64,000 bases of DNA from Pseudoalteromonas sp. T1lg23B (GTDB lineage: Bacteria > Pseudomonadota > Gammaproteobacteria > Enterobacterales > Alteromonadaceae): assembly GCF_002964665.1 (NCBI RefSeq), contig NZ_PQBZ01000013.1, positions 546,800 to 610,799 of the forward strand, read 5' to 3'. How positions within the stretch are numbered: the stretch's first letter is position 1; every line of letters begins with the position of its first letter. Both the position numbers and the translations under genes were made by a program. Positions 26,161 to 35,749 of this stretch are shown in pieces. A model generated the notes under the pieces. The model was not told the DNA's origin and searched no databases. It worked only from the letters and a program-made list of their open reading frames with translations.

Positions 26161-27005
26161 CTGTGGCGGATATCGTACATGTGCTCGTTTGCACGTTCTG
26201 CGCGTTTTTGCCATCTTAGATTGGACTGTGTTAACGCCACAAACAGCACATCTATCAAATAGCTCTGTGAAATTCGGGTCAACATAGATGCATGTCTAAC
26301 TGGCTCATCACCAGTGACGTTATACAAGTTAATTGATGCCATCTCATTGAGTGGGTTAATACCATAGCGAGATAAACATAATAGTGGACAGTTGTTGTTT
26401 CTCGCCTGTCTAGCAACTCTGAGCACCGATTTACTTTGCCCTGAATCACTAATTGCAATCAGCAAATCATCTTTACCCATAGTCGCAATGTAACTTGCCG
26501 CAGAGAGTTCATCAGTCTGTGCAATGGCGGGTAGTCCTAATTTTTGCAACTTTAAAGCGAAGTCTTGTGCCATGGTAAAGCTACCACCAACCGCACATAG
26601 TAAGATTCTTTTTGCCGCCTTAATCGCCCCAATTGCTGCTTCGAATTGCTTAACATCATTCAGTTTGTGAGTTTCGTCCAGAATACTCTGCTGATGTGCA
26701 AGTAGTTTCTGAGCAATTAGGTCAATGGGATCAGCATGAGTAATGTGTGAATGGGCAGGCTCAGGCTGTTTAGTTTGTAGATTTAAATCGTCTATCACCG
26801 CGAGTTTGAAGGCTGGGAAGCCTTTATATCCGAGTTTCTGGGCAAACTTCACCACACTGGATTGACTCACCCCAGCTTGCTTTGCAAGCTCAACGGATGA
26901 CAAGGAGCGAATTTTTGCACCTGAGCTAAGTGTAAAATCAGCCAACTTCGCTTCACTGCTTGAAAGGCTGGGCTTGAGCGCCTTTATTTTTACAAATGTC
27001 GACAT
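26157..27005 (-). CDS. RpiR/MurR-family transcriptional regulator
   Basis: A 282-residue regulator with an N-terminal HTH_6 domain (ELAKQAGVSQSSVVKFAQKLG), preceded by LADFTLSS, and a C-terminal SIS sugar-phosphate-binding domain (ILLCAVGGSFTMAQDFALKL, LLIAISDSGQSKSVL). MurR of E. coli binds MurNAc-6-phosphate. With namZ convergent and an NhaC-type transporter divergent, it probably controls muropeptide sugar use. Palindromes in the 226-base divergent gap (27033-27055 and 27073-27084) are candidate operators. Confidence 0.85.
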   Translation of the reverse strand: MSTFVKIKALKPSLSSSEAKLADFTLSSGAKIRSLSSVELAKQAGVSQSSVVKFAQKLGYKGFPAFKLAVIDDLNLQTKQPEPAHSHITHADPIDLIAQKLLAHQQSILDETHKLNDVKQFEAAIGAIKAAKRILLCAVGGSFTMAQDFALKLQKLGLPAIAQTDELSAASYIATMGKDDLLIAISDSGQSKSVLRVARQARNNNCPLLCLSRYGINPLNEMASINLYNVTGDEPVRHASMLTRISQSYLIDVLFVALTQSNLRWQKRAERANEHMYDIRHS

Positions 27006-27032
27006 TTCGATACTTCTTGGTTACTGAGTTGT

Positions 27033-27084
27033 ATTCATTATAGGTTCAAATGAATGTCAGTGATAGTCGATGCAATAATTATTG
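27033..27084. promoter_or_regulatory. Candidate RpiR/MurR operators in a divergent gap
   Basis: Two palindromes: ATTCATT-9-AATGAAT (27033-27055) and the perfect 12-mer CAATAATTATTG (27073-27084). Both lie just upstream of the regulator start and about 150-200 bases from the transporter start. Assignment to this regulator is inference. Confidence 0.4.
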
Positions 27085-27231
27085 TGTTTTTATCATGTTT
27101 TTATCGTAATTTTAGGGACAAATGTTGCCATGGTGGAGTCAAAGATGGTAAAAGCCTTGTTTTTAATAAGGAACCCTTTAAGCTACTAAGCCTTAATAAT
27201 AAGACTAAACGGCTCTGCTGTAAGGGAATGT

Positions 27232-28608
27232 ATGACCTGGTACTCAATTTTACCACCATTGATCGCGATCTTAGTGGTGTTTTGGCGTAAAGAAGTGATC
27301 CTAGCATTACTACTTGCGCTGATTTCTTCTGAATTTTTGTTGCTTATGCAACATGAAACTAGTCAACTTTTAATGACGCCTGTAAACAGTATTGAACGTA
27401 TTGTTGACGTTGTTACCTCTGCTGGCAACAGCCGGATCTTATTATTTAGTCTAATTATTGGAGCATTGTTGGCGTATATCAGAGAATCTGGTGGAGTAGC
27501 CGCGACGGTCAACATATTGATGAATAAGGGAGTGGCTACCAGTAAGCGACAAGTTGGATTGTTGACCATGTTTACCGGTACTGCAGTATTTATTGAGTCG
27601 AACATGAGTGTTTTAACCTCTGGTATTGTTTCAAGAGGGTTATTTGATAAATTTAAAATGAGCCGAGCGCGTTTGGCCTATATTATCGATAGTACCAGTG
27701 CACCCGTGTGTATTTTGGTGTTACTCAATGGGTGGGGCGCTTACGTATTGGGCTTGCTTAGCAACTATGATTTAGAGCAACCTGCGGTCAGTATTTTATG
27801 GAGCAGTGTTGCCTTTAATTTTTACGCCATTATCGCCTTACTTATTGTTTTATATACTATTGTTTTTGACAAAGTGCATGGCCCGATGAAACATGCTGAG
27901 CAGCAACTCGAAAAGCAACAAGTAGAGCTCGATGCAGGGCCCAAAGCCAGTAAAGCACGCTTTATGTTGTTACCTTTACTGACACTGATTGTCTCTATGG
28001 TGGGGTTCATGTTTTGGACGGGTGATGGAGTGCTGGCCAACGGTAGCGGTTCTAAATCAGTGTTATACGCAACTGTCTTGGCCACCGCATTAGCTTACTT
28101 TCTGTTACTGAGCGCGAAACGCTTTAGCCATCATGAATTGGTTGAGGTGGGTTTTAAAGGCATGGGGGAGTTGCTGCCTTTGGTAAGCATTGTGCTGTTG
28201 TCGCTTACCCTTGGAGCGAGCTTAAAGGAATTGGGCACGGGCGTGTTTGTTGCTTCATTGGTCGGTGACTATCTACCGATTTATTTTGTTGTGCCAGTAT
28301 TGTTTTTAGCGGGCGCGATTATGTCGTTTACCACCGGTACATCTTGGGGAACCTTCGCCATCCTTATACCTATTGGCGTGCCTTTGATTCAAGCGCTTGG
28401 ACTCCCACCAGCTTTGGTACTGGGCGCGATTTTGAGTGGCGGTATTTTTGGTGATCACTGCTCACCGATTTCTGATACCAGTGCGGTGTCGGCACTGGCA
28501 TCAGGGTGTGACTTGCTGACTCATGTTAAAACGCAGCTACCTTATGCACTGGTTGGTGGCGCACTCTCTGTGGTGTGCTTCTTTGTCGCCAGTGTGATTA
28601 TGATCTAG
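27232..28608 (+). CDS. NhaC-family Na+/H+ antiporter-like transporter
   Basis: A 458-residue polytopic membrane protein with about 11-12 hydrophobic segments. It shows the NhaC-family features FTGTAVFIESNMSVLTSG, IDSTSAPVCIL, FTTGTSWGTFAILIP and GGIFGDHCSPISDTS. Family members exchange sodium for protons or carry organic anions. A MurR-like regulator is divergent and namZ lies beyond, so the cargo could be a cell-wall-derived compound rather than plain sodium (inference). AAGGGA precedes the ATG. The 3' end overlaps the convergent anti-sigma gene by 4 bases. Confidence 0.85.
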   Translation: MTWYSILPPLIAILVVFWRKEVILALLLALISSEFLLLMQHETSQLLMTPVNSIERIVDVVTSAGNSRILLFSLIIGALLAYIRESGGVAATVNILMNKGVATSKRQVGLLTMFTGTAVFIESNMSVLTSGIVSRGLFDKFKMSRARLAYIIDSTSAPVCILVLLNGWGAYVLGLLSNYDLEQPAVSILWSSVAFNFYAIIALLIVLYTIVFDKVHGPMKHAEQQLEKQQVELDAGPKASKARFMLLPLLTLIVSMVGFMFWTGDGVLANGSGSKSVLYATVLATALAYFLLLSAKRFSHHELVEVGFKGMGELLPLVSIVLLSLTLGASLKELGTGVFVASLVGDYLPIYFVVPVLFLAGAIMSFTTGTSWGTFAILIPIGVPLIQALGLPPALVLGAILSGGIFGDHCSPISDTSAVSALASGCDLLTHVKTQLPYALVGGALSVVCFFVASVIMI

Positions 28609-29195
28609 CTACAGGTTGCTGAATCGCTATTCTCAAGGGCAGCCAAGCTAACTAGCTGCCCTTGGGCATTTCTTCTAAACGCCAATAAGGTACCAACTTG
28701 ATTGGCTTGATAGTCGTTTTTTTGCGTAATTTGTGCAATCAGTTCTGTACTTATTTCGAGTAGAGTTTGTTGCTGACAGTCGGCAATAAACCAAGTATCG
28801 GCATGTTTTTCGATGAGTCTACCGCGTGTTGCATACACTTGGTTCAGGTTATCCGTTGCTGTTTGTTTTGCACTATCTAACTGTTGCTTTTGTAATATCA
28901 AAGCGCGGCTATATTGACCTTCTTGCAGAGTATGAACCTCAACTTGTTGATACTGTTCAACATCTAACACATATAACGGTTGGTGAGTTGGTTGAGACTC
29001 AATAAATAGTAAATATGCAAGAAACACAGCCGCAAGGCTTGTAAACGTCCATTGCATACGTGGCCACAAAGGTCTATTTTTCTGTGACTTACACTGCTTC
29101 TTAAATTGATTGACTTGTGCTCTGCTGAGTTTGTTTTGCTGTTTGTGTCTATTAAATTCAGCTTTGAGTTGTTTATCCAATTGCTCATCATTCAT
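28605..29195 (-). CDS. Probable membrane anti-sigma factor
   Basis: A 196-residue single-pass protein taken from the ATG with a GGAGA site; a GTG/ATG option 18 bases upstream lacks one. A charged N-terminal cytoplasmic part (about 45 residues) is followed by one membrane segment (WTFTSLAAVFLAYLLFI) and a periplasmic Gln-rich region. It overlaps the ECF sigma gene by 8 bases. A small membrane protein directly behind an ECF sigma gene is usually its anti-sigma factor, although no zinc-binding ZAS motif (HxxxCxxC) is seen. Function inferred from context. Confidence 0.6.
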   Translation of the reverse strand: MNDEQLDKQLKAEFNRHKQQNKLSRAQVNQFKKQCKSQKNRPLWPRMQWTFTSLAAVFLAYLLFIESQPTHQPLYVLDVEQYQQVEVHTLQEGQYSRALILQKQQLDSAKQTATDNLNQVYATRGRLIEKHADTWFIADCQQQTLLEISTELIAQITQKNDYQANQVGTLLAFRRNAQGQLVSLAALENSDSATCS

Positions 29196-29730
29196 GAGTT
29201 TCTCCAATTGCATTTTTGAGCTGCTGCTTTGCGTACCGTAGCCTAGTCTTTATGGTCTCTAAGTTGCTATGCGTAATGTCGGCGATTTCTTGCAAGGTAA
29301 AGCCCTCCAATTGCAAAGACAGTGCTTCTCTTTGCAAAAAGGGTAATTGTTCAATCGCTTGAGTTAGTGACGTATGCTCGTGGACAACGGGAGGGGATGT
29401 CAGCAAACTTACGTCGTCAGTACTGATGAAGCGTTGTTGCTTTCTCAGCTCATCGATCATCGCATTACGTGCCACAGTAAACAGCCAAGCTTTAGGAGAC
29501 TGCTGTTGATGGTATAGGTGCTTTTTTTCCATGGTAATTAACCAAGTTTTTTGACACAAATCCTGAGCCAAAGCGGCACAGCCTTGGCTACATAAAAAGT
29601 AATACAGATCTTGGCTGTAGCTGTCGATCAGTTGTTCTAAATACTTACTATCACCGCTTTGCTTGTAGGCATAGAGCGCGTCATATGCCATTTCATTATT
29701 GTTCAACCACGATTTTAGGGCTATCAGCAT
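29188..29730 (-). CDS. ECF-type RNA polymerase sigma factor
   Basis: A 180-residue sigma-70-family factor. Region 2 contains LYYFLCSQ, CQKTWL and AWLFTVARNAMIDELRKQQR. Region 4 has LPFLQREALSLQLEGFTLQEIADITHSN (partly quoted) with the HTH and KTRLRYAKQQLK. The ATG follows AAGAGAG; a GTG two codons upstream is less likely. It should direct polymerase to a small stress or envelope regulon under the control of the adjacent membrane protein. The target promoter cannot be identified here. Confidence 0.88.
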   Translation of the reverse strand: MLIALKSWLNNNEMAYDALYAYKQSGDSKYLEQLIDSYSQDLYYFLCSQGCAALAQDLCQKTWLITMEKKHLYHQQQSPKAWLFTVARNAMIDELRKQQRFISTDDVSLLTSPPVVHEHTSLTQAIEQLPFLQREALSLQLEGFTLQEIADITHSNLETIKTRLRYAKQQLKNAIGETHE

Positions 29731-29767
29731 AGGCACTCTCTTAGGGGGGATGTCCCCCAGCTAAATA

Positions 29768-30400
29768 CTACTGAGCTAGTTTGAACTCTAACACAACACT
29801 TTGATTATTTTGTACAACAGCCTGACCATTTTCGATCTTGGGGCGATATTTCCAACGTTTTAGGGCTGCGATGGCGGCGCGGTCGAAAGTCCGTTTCGGT
29901 TCTGCGTCAGTCACACTTATGTTGATGACTTCCCCAGATTTTGCGACAGCAAAGCTTAATTGTACCCAACCTTCAACGCCATCTCTTGCTGCTTCTATTG
30001 GGTATTTGGGCTCGCTTCTCACCACCGGCGTAGCTTCTTGCCCTTGCTCGGTAAAGCTTGGGCCCGCTATTTTAATTTTATTTACCGATATTTCTGGGGC
30101 GACAGGTATACCAGACGTCAGTGTTGGATCAGGCGTTGGCTCAGCCACTAATCGCGGTGGCGGCGGTTGCATTTTTGGCGGCTCAGGTAATTTTCTGCCT
30201 TCTTGAACAGGGGTATCTTCCTTAAGTTGTGGCAACTCTACGATAGTTGTAGGAGTTGATGAAGGTACTCGGATGTTGTCCTGTGTTATTAGATTGTGCA
30301 TAAAAACAAACGCAGCGCCTGTCATTACTACACCACCCGCAACAGCGCAGGCCAATTTCGTATAGTTAATCTTGTCTCTTTGATATTCAATTGCTTGCAT
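29768..30400 (-). CDS. TonB-family energy transducer
   Basis: A 210-residue protein with an N-terminal membrane anchor (LACAVAGGVVMTGAAFVFM), a proline-rich periplasmic spacer (LPEPPKMQPPPPR) and a C-terminal TonB domain (EPKYPIEAARDGVEGWVQLSF in two parts, then AIAALKRWKYRPK). It would link ExbB/ExbD energy to outer-membrane receptors. No exbBD or receptor gene lies next to it. The start is the ATG with AGGGTG upstream; 17 codons further upstream are unlikely. It is on the same strand as the sigma/anti-sigma pair but 37 bases before it. Confidence 0.88.
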   Translation of the reverse strand: MQAIEYQRDKINYTKLACAVAGGVVMTGAAFVFMHNLITQDNIRVPSSTPTTIVELPQLKEDTPVQEGRKLPEPPKMQPPPPRLVAEPTPDPTLTSGIPVAPEISVNKIKIAGPSFTEQGQEATPVVRSEPKYPIEAARDGVEGWVQLSFAVAKSGEVINISVTDAEPKRTFDRAAIAALKRWKYRPKIENGQAVVQNNQSVVLEFKLAQ

Positions 30401-30529
30401 AATGGCACCCTGTAGTGTGTCTCTTTTTCTAATACAACGGCTCAGCGTCAAAAAAGGGGTGAATATTTTTTAAAATTTTTTTTATGCTCAGATCACGATA
30501 CAATGCCACTCTGTTTTTTAGGGGTTACT

Positions 30530-31036
30530 ATGCAGTTACAAAAAATTGATAAGGCACGTTATCGCAGTCATCTAAACAAGGTGATATTCGCATGTATTGT
30601 TTGCCTCACCGTTGGGAGTTTGAGTATCTCACAGGCCTTGATTGCGCTCTTTCCAGATCAAGACGGCAGTCATTTTCACTGGAATCTGCTCGGTGTAGTG
30701 GCAAGTGCACTGGCGATTGGCTGGGTGCTTAATAAATTTCGCGTTCATCCGTTTATGTATGAAGTGGTTTATGTATGGGATCTGAAACAAGCACTCAACA
30801 GAGTAACCCGCAAGATGCCTAAGCTTAAGAAAGCAGCTCAGCAAGGAGACGTGGATGCGATGTTAGCGATACAATTTAGCTATAGCGGTTCAAAGCAATT
30901 GTGGGAGCTGGATGACAACACGATCACGTTAGAAGACTTGAGTTTGTGGCAGGCAGAATTGGACTCATTGGCCTCTCAGTATCAGACTACGCTAGATATT
31001 GAGCAATATGATGAAGCGATATTGAAGAAGTTTTAG
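30530..31036 (+). CDS. DUF3087-like membrane protein
   Basis: A 168-residue protein with two membrane segments (VIFACIVCLTVGSLSISQALIA in two parts; LLGVVASALAIGWVL), followed by a cytoplasmic helical region (FMYEVVYVWDLKQALNRV, KAAQQGDVDAMLAIQFSYSG). The pattern fits the DUF3087 family found in Alteromonadales and Vibrionales. The start is the ATG with AGGGGTTACT, 27 bases inside the longest frame. Function unknown. Confidence 0.65.
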   Translation: MQLQKIDKARYRSHLNKVIFACIVCLTVGSLSISQALIALFPDQDGSHFHWNLLGVVASALAIGWVLNKFRVHPFMYEVVYVWDLKQALNRVTRKMPKLKKAAQQGDVDAMLAIQFSYSGSKQLWELDDNTITLEDLSLWQAELDSLASQYQTTLDIEQYDEAILKKF

Positions 31037-31153
31037 CCGGTGACAAGCACAAGTGGTGACTTGTTTTTCTTAATTTAAACACCATATCTATGTCATCAAC
31101 ACAACAATGTGATATTATAACACTTATCTAAATTTTAAGGTCTTAATTAAGTC

Positions 31154-31780
31154 GTGGCAGAAGTAAGAGCAAGAGTTCAGTTAAACGTAGGGCAACATAG
31201 TCATATTCCTGCAGAGATAGTTTCTTTTAGTGGCCTTAAAGATGGTCAGGAACATGTTGCGCTGATTTTTAACAAAGCGGATAGCACCCAAGATATCCCA
31301 TTAATTCGTATGCACTCAGAATGTTTAACTGGTGATGTGTTTCATTCATCTCGCTGCGATTGTGGTGAACAGTTAAACGAATGTATCGAAAGTATGCATC
31401 AGCAAGGCGGTGTGTTGCTTTATTTACGCCAAGAAGGACGCGGTATTGGCCTGTACAACAAAATCGATGCCTACGTTTTACAATCGCAAGGTATGAATAC
31501 CTATGAGGCAAATAATCACCTTGGTTTTGCGGATGATTTGAGAGACTTCTCAGACGCGGTATTGATGCTCAATGCACTTGGTTTGAGCAAAGTGAAGTTG
31601 ATGACCAATAACCCCAATAAACTTAATGCGTTGCGAGATGCAGGCATTGAAGTTGAAGCGGTTGTTGGCACTCAAGCGCACATCAAGGCGGGCCATGTGG
31701 GTAATCGCAGCTATTTAGAAACGAAAGTAAAGCATGGTTCACACATGCTAGACATTAAGAAGATTGCTAAGCCCAAATAA
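31154..31780 (+). CDS. ribA: GTP cyclohydrolase II
   Basis: A 208-residue enzyme opening GTP's imidazole ring in the first committed step of riboflavin synthesis. The zinc-binding cysteines are in [19 protein letters not shown], followed by [33 protein letters not shown] and [12 protein letters not shown]. It starts at GTG. It stands alone, without other rib genes, as in E. coli. No FMN riboswitch is seen in the 117 bases upstream. A terminator follows. Confidence 0.95.
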   Translation: MAEVRARVQLNVGQHSHIPAEIVSFSGLKDGQEHVALIFNKADSTQDIPLIRMHSECLTGDVFHSSRCDCGEQLNECIESMHQQGGVLLYLRQEGRGIGLYNKIDAYVLQSQGMNTYEANNHLGFADDLRDFSDAVLMLNALGLSKVKLMTNNPNKLNALRDAGIEVEAVVGTQAHIKAGHVGNRSYLETKVKHGSHMLDIKKIAKPK

Positions 31781-31806
31781 AATATGTTGCAGAGGTGTTT
31801 GTAAAG

Positions 31807-31828
31807 TGCGACCTGTTGGTCGCATTTT
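31807..31828 (+). terminator. Terminator after ribA
   Basis: TGCGACC-TGTT-GGTCGCA followed by TTTT; a short stem with a modest T run. Confidence 0.65.
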
Positions 31829-31876
31829 GCGTTCTAATAGGTATAATCACAGGGTTTTTACAAGCATAGAGTTAAC

Positions 31877-32674
31877 ATGTCAGTAAAGTTTAAAGTGTTT
31901 AAAGCAGCGATGGGCGTCCAGTGGTTAAAAGCTGGCTGGGAGATTTTTAAAATGCAGCCCATGACATTTATTATGATGTACGTATTTATGGTGGTGGTGG
32001 CGTTGAGCCCTTTGGTTGCACCGCCGTTACAATTGCTTGCAGCATTTGCAGCCCCGTTTCTCACCGCTGGATTTTATATGGCGGTGTTAAGTAAACAACG
32101 CGGACAGACTATTTCTCTTGCGAGCATACTTGGCGCATTCTCTGCCAAGGGGCGACGTTTGCACTTATTTCGTCTCGGTCTTTACCAGCTTGGTGTGGTG
32201 ATACTGCTGACTTGGGGGGCGGGAATTTATTTCGAAGAAGCACTGAACATTATGCATAATGCCTCTGCAGAGCAGTCACATGAACTATTACTTAGTAATA
32301 TGTTGGCAACTATCTCAATGACGGATGTTGTACTGTTCTTTATTGCTCATTCGATAAACATCATGGCATTTGCTTATGCGTTGCCCATCGTTTTCTTTCA
32401 AGGTGAAACGCGTATTCTCAAAGCATTGGGTCTGTCATTGAAGGTGTTTTATTCGAATATGGCCTCGCTCGGCGTATATGGTTTACTAATCGCGTTCTTG
32501 ATGTTAGCTACCATACCATTAAGCATGATCCCACTGCTGGTGGTGATGCCCATCGCTTACATTAGCTTCTTTGTGTCCTATCAGGACATTTTTATCGAGC
32601 AGCAAAATAGCCCAGATGGTAAAGCTCAAGACGTTAAAAATCAGCCAGAAGACTCAGGGCGTTTCGACGCATAA
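31877..32674 (+). CDS. BPSS1780-family multi-pass membrane protein
   Basis: A 265-residue protein with about six hydrophobic segments, opening with GWEIFKMQPMTFIMMYVF and ending IAYISFFVSYQDIFIEQQN, as in the BPSS1780/DUF2189-like membrane family. Role unknown. Its stop codon overlaps the recX start (TAATG), so the two are translationally coupled. This is unusual for recX, which normally follows recA. Confidence 0.65.
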   Translation: MSVKFKVFKAAMGVQWLKAGWEIFKMQPMTFIMMYVFMVVVALSPLVAPPLQLLAAFAAPFLTAGFYMAVLSKQRGQTISLASILGAFSAKGRRLHLFRLGLYQLGVVILLTWGAGIYFEEALNIMHNASAEQSHELLLSNMLATISMTDVVLFFIAHSINIMAFAYALPIVFFQGETRILKALGLSLKVFYSNMASLGVYGLLIAFLMLATIPLSMIPLLVVMPIAYISFFVSYQDIFIEQQNSPDGKAQDVKNQPEDSGRFDA

Positions 32675-33138
32675 TGGATGAACAAGAACAGCAAAAATTA
32701 AAAAATTACGTACTTTGGCTACTTGGTAGACAAGAGTACTCAAAAAAAATGCTGATACAAAAGCTCAAAGCCAAAGGTGCAGATGAAGCGTTTATAGAAA
32801 AGTTACTCGCTTGGTGCGAATCACTTGGCTATATAGATGAAAGTCGGTATTGTGAGAGCTTTCTAAGAGCACAGATAAATAAAGGCTTAGGACTTAAAAG
32901 GGTACTAAGTGACGCGGGGAACAAGGGGGTCGATCGAGCCCGTTTGATGCAGCTTGTTGAGACTCAGGAAATAGACTGGTTTGAACTAGCGCAACAAGCA
33001 TATCTTCGGAAGTATGCTACAACCCCAGAAAAACTCGATTATAAAGAAAAAGCAAAGCGTATACGCTACATGATGTACCGTGGCTTTAGCTATGAAGAAA
33101 TAGATTTTGCAATGCAAGCAGCAACAATGGGTGAATAA
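32674..33138 (+). CDS. recX: Regulatory protein RecX
   Basis: A 154-residue helical RecX with [21 protein letters not shown] and [20 protein letters not shown], then [11 protein letters not shown], and [21 protein letters not shown] near the end. RecX caps RecA filaments and limits RecA activity. Here the upstream gene is a membrane protein, not recA, while alaS follows as usual, so recA appears to have moved or the membrane gene to have been inserted. The start overlaps the upstream stop by one base. Confidence 0.9.
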   Translation: MDEQEQQKLKNYVLWLLGRQEYSKKMLIQKLKAKGADEAFIEKLLAWCESLGYIDESRYCESFLRAQINKGLGLKRVLSDAGNKGVDRARLMQLVETQEIDWFELAQQAYLRKYATTPEKLDYKEKAKRIRYMMYRGFSYEEIDFAMQAATMGE

Positions 33139-33142
33139 TCAC

Positions 33143-35746
33143 ATGCAGCACATGACTACCGCACAGATCAGGCAAGCGTTTTTAGACTTTTTTGCCAAAC
33201 AACAACACCAAGTTGTGCCTTCAAGCTCGTTGATCCCGGGCAATGATGCCACTTTGTTATTTAACAATGCAGGTATGGTGCAATTTAAAGATGTTTTTCT
33301 AGGGGCAGAAAGCCGCCCTTACAACAGAGCAACCAGCTCACAACGTTGTGTACGTGCCGGTGGTAAGCATAATGACTTAGAAAATGTGGGCTATACAGCA
33401 CGCCACCACACATTCTTCGAGATGCTTGGTAACTTTAGTTTTGGTGATTACTTCAAACAAGACGCCATCAAGTTTGCATGGCAGTTTTTAACTGAAGTTT
33501 TACAGCTACCAAAAGAAAAGCTATTAGTAACGGTTTACCACACTGATGATGAAGCTTTTGATATTTGGAACAAAGAAGTAGGAATGCCAGAAGATCGTAT
33601 CGTGCGTATTGATACAGCAGATAACTTCTGGTCTATGGGTGATACCGGTCCATGTGGCCCTTGTTCTGAAATTTTCTATGATCACGGTGAGCACATCTGG
33701 GGTGGTCGTCCGGGCACACCCGAAGAAGATGGTGACCGTTTCATTGAGATCTGGAACCTAGTATTTATGCAATACAACCGTCATGCCGATGGCACGATGG
33801 AGCCATTACCTAAGCAGTCTGTTGATACAGGTATGGGCCTTGAACGTATCTCAGCGATCATGCAAGGGGTACATTCAAACTATGAGATTGATCTATTCCA
33901 AGGTTTGATTAAAGCGGCAGCAGAAGTCACCAACGCACAAGATCTAGAAGACAAATCATTACGCGTTGTGGCTGACCACATTCGTTCATGTGCATTCTTG
34001 GTATCTGATGGCGTAATGCCTTCTAATGAAGGGCGTGGTTACGTATTACGTCGTATTATTCGTCGTGCAGTGCGCCACGGTAACAAGCTTGGTGCTAACG
34101 GTGCGTTCTTCTACAAGTTGGTCGCAGCATTGATAGAACAAATGGGTCAAGCTTACCCAGAGCTTGCTAAACAACAAGCCATTATTGAAAAAGTATTACG
34201 CATCGAAGAAGAACAGTTTGGCAAAACACTAGACCGCGGTTTGGCAATTCTTGAAGAAAGCCTTGCTGATATTAAAGGGGACGTGATCCCGGGTGAACTG
34301 GTCTTTAAACTGTATGACACCTATGGTTTCCCTGCGGATTTAACTGCGGACGTGGCTCGTGAACGTTTTATGACGATTGACGAACAGGGCTTCCAAGAAT
34401 GTATGGAAGTGCAGCGTAAAAAGGCGCAGCAGGCGGGCAAGTTCGGTGCGGATTATAACGAGCAATTGAAGTCAGAAAAAACCACAGATTTTAAAGGGTA
34501 TGACTCAGAGCATTACACTGGCACAGTGGTTGAATTGTTCCATGAAGGTAAGCCAGTATCAGTACTACAAGACGGCCAGCAAGGTATTGTGGTACTTGAC
34601 CGCACACCATTCTATGCAGAATCAGGTGGTCAGGTTGGTGATACAGGTTCGTTAACTGTAACTGGTGGTGAGTTTAGCGTGACGGATACGACCAAGTTGG
34701 GCAACGCATTTGCGCACCATGGTACGGTAAGCGGGACCATCAGCATTAATGAAAAAGTTGATGCTCGCATTGATGCACAGCGTCGTGAAAGTATTAAGAA
34801 AAACCATACGGCAACTCACTTAGTGCATGAAGCGCTGCGTCAGATCTTGGGTGATCATGTGGCACAGAAAGGCTCGTTAGTCATGCCAGACCGTCTGCGT
34901 TTTGATTTCTCTCATTTTGAAGGTGTTACCAAAGCACAGCTACGTGAAGTGGAAGATATGGTTAACGCTCAGATCCGCAGTAACTTTGCGCTTAACACTG
35001 AACTTATGGACATTGATGCCGCTAAAGAAAAAGGTGCAATGGCACTGTTTGGTGAAAAATATGACGATGAAGTACGTGTGGTTTCAATTGGGGATTATTC
35101 AATTGAATTGTGTGGTGGTACACACGTAAACCGTGCAGGTGACATCGGTTTATTCAAGATAGTTTCCGAAGGCGGTATCGCTGCGGGTGTTCGTCGTATT
35201 GAAGCGGTAACTGGCGTAGAAGCGATTAACTATGTTTCCCAGCAGGAACAGCAATTAAGTGAAATTGCGGCGCTGGTAAAAGGCGATATGAGCAATGTGT
35301 TAGAAAAAGTGACCAGCTTGCTTGAAAAAAACAAAGTACTTGAGAAGCAAATTTCGCAACTGAATGATAAGTTGGCCAGTGCGGCCGGTGCGTCATTATT
35401 AGAGTCAGCTGTTGAGGTAAATGGTATCAAACTATTGGTGGCCAATGTGGCAGGTACTGAATCTAAAGCGTTACGCGGTATGGTTGATGACCTGAAGAAC
35501 AAGATGGGTTCTGGCGTTATTGCGTTAGGTGTTGCTGATGGTGACAAGGTGAGCCTGATTGCAGGTGTGACCAAAGATCTTGTTGGTAAGGTTAAGGCTG
35601 GCGAGCTGGTAAACCACATGGCCGCACAAGTCGGTGGTAAGGGGGGTGGCCGTCCTGACATGGCACAAGCTGGTGGTTCAGAGCCGCAGCACCTTGATGC
35701 CGCATTAGCAAGTGTTAACCAATGGGTTGCAGAGAAAACTCAGTAA
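33143..35746 (+). CDS. alaS: Alanyl-tRNA synthetase
   Basis: An 867-residue class II synthetase. The catalytic domain starts [18 protein letters not shown] and includes [14 protein letters not shown] and [14 protein letters not shown]. The editing domain has the zinc-binding [11 protein letters not shown] and [13 protein letters not shown]. The C-terminal C-Ala region ends [15 protein letters not shown]. It charges tRNA-Ala and clears mischarged Ser and Gly. The start is placed just after the recX stop with GGGTGA upstream; an ATG 9 bases later is also possible. lysC follows after 3 bases. Confidence 0.97.
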   Translation: MQHMTTAQIRQAFLDFFAKQQHQVVPSSSLIPGNDATLLFNNAGMVQFKDVFLGAESRPYNRATSSQRCVRAGGKHNDLENVGYTARHHTFFEMLGNFSFGDYFKQDAIKFAWQFLTEVLQLPKEKLLVTVYHTDDEAFDIWNKEVGMPEDRIVRIDTADNFWSMGDTGPCGPCSEIFYDHGEHIWGGRPGTPEEDGDRFIEIWNLVFMQYNRHADGTMEPLPKQSVDTGMGLERISAIMQGVHSNYEIDLFQGLIKAAAEVTNAQDLEDKSLRVVADHIRSCAFLVSDGVMPSNEGRGYVLRRIIRRAVRHGNKLGANGAFFYKLVAALIEQMGQAYPELAKQQAIIEKVLRIEEEQFGKTLDRGLAILEESLADIKGDVIPGELVFKLYDTYGFPADLTADVARERFMTIDEQGFQECMEVQRKKAQQAGKFGADYNEQLKSEKTTDFKGYDSEHYTGTVVELFHEGKPVSVLQDGQQGIVVLDRTPFYAESGGQVGDTGSLTVTGGEFSVTDTTKLGNAFAHHGTVSGTISINEKVDARIDAQRRESIKKNHTATHLVHEALRQILGDHVAQKGSLVMPDRLRFDFSHFEGVTKAQLREVEDMVNAQIRSNFALNTELMDIDAAKEKGAMALFGEKYDDEVRVVSIGDYSIELCGGTHVNRAGDIGLFKIVSEGGIAAGVRRIEAVTGVEAINYVSQQEQQLSEIAALVKGDMSNVLEKVTSLLEKNKVLEKQISQLNDKLASAAGASLLESAVEVNGIKLLVANVAGTESKALRGMVDDLKNKMGSGVIALGVADGDKVSLIAGVTKDLVGKVKAGELVNHMAAQVGGKGGGRPDMAQAGGSEPQHLDAALASVNQWVAEKTQ

Positions 35747-35749
35747 CTC

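Noticed and set aside
27054..27290. Small plus-strand frame overlapping the NhaC start
   Set aside because: No ribosome site or domain; the NhaC-type start at 27232 is well supported.
31037..31153. FMN riboswitch ahead of ribA
   Set aside because: None of the conserved FMN riboswitch segments are present.
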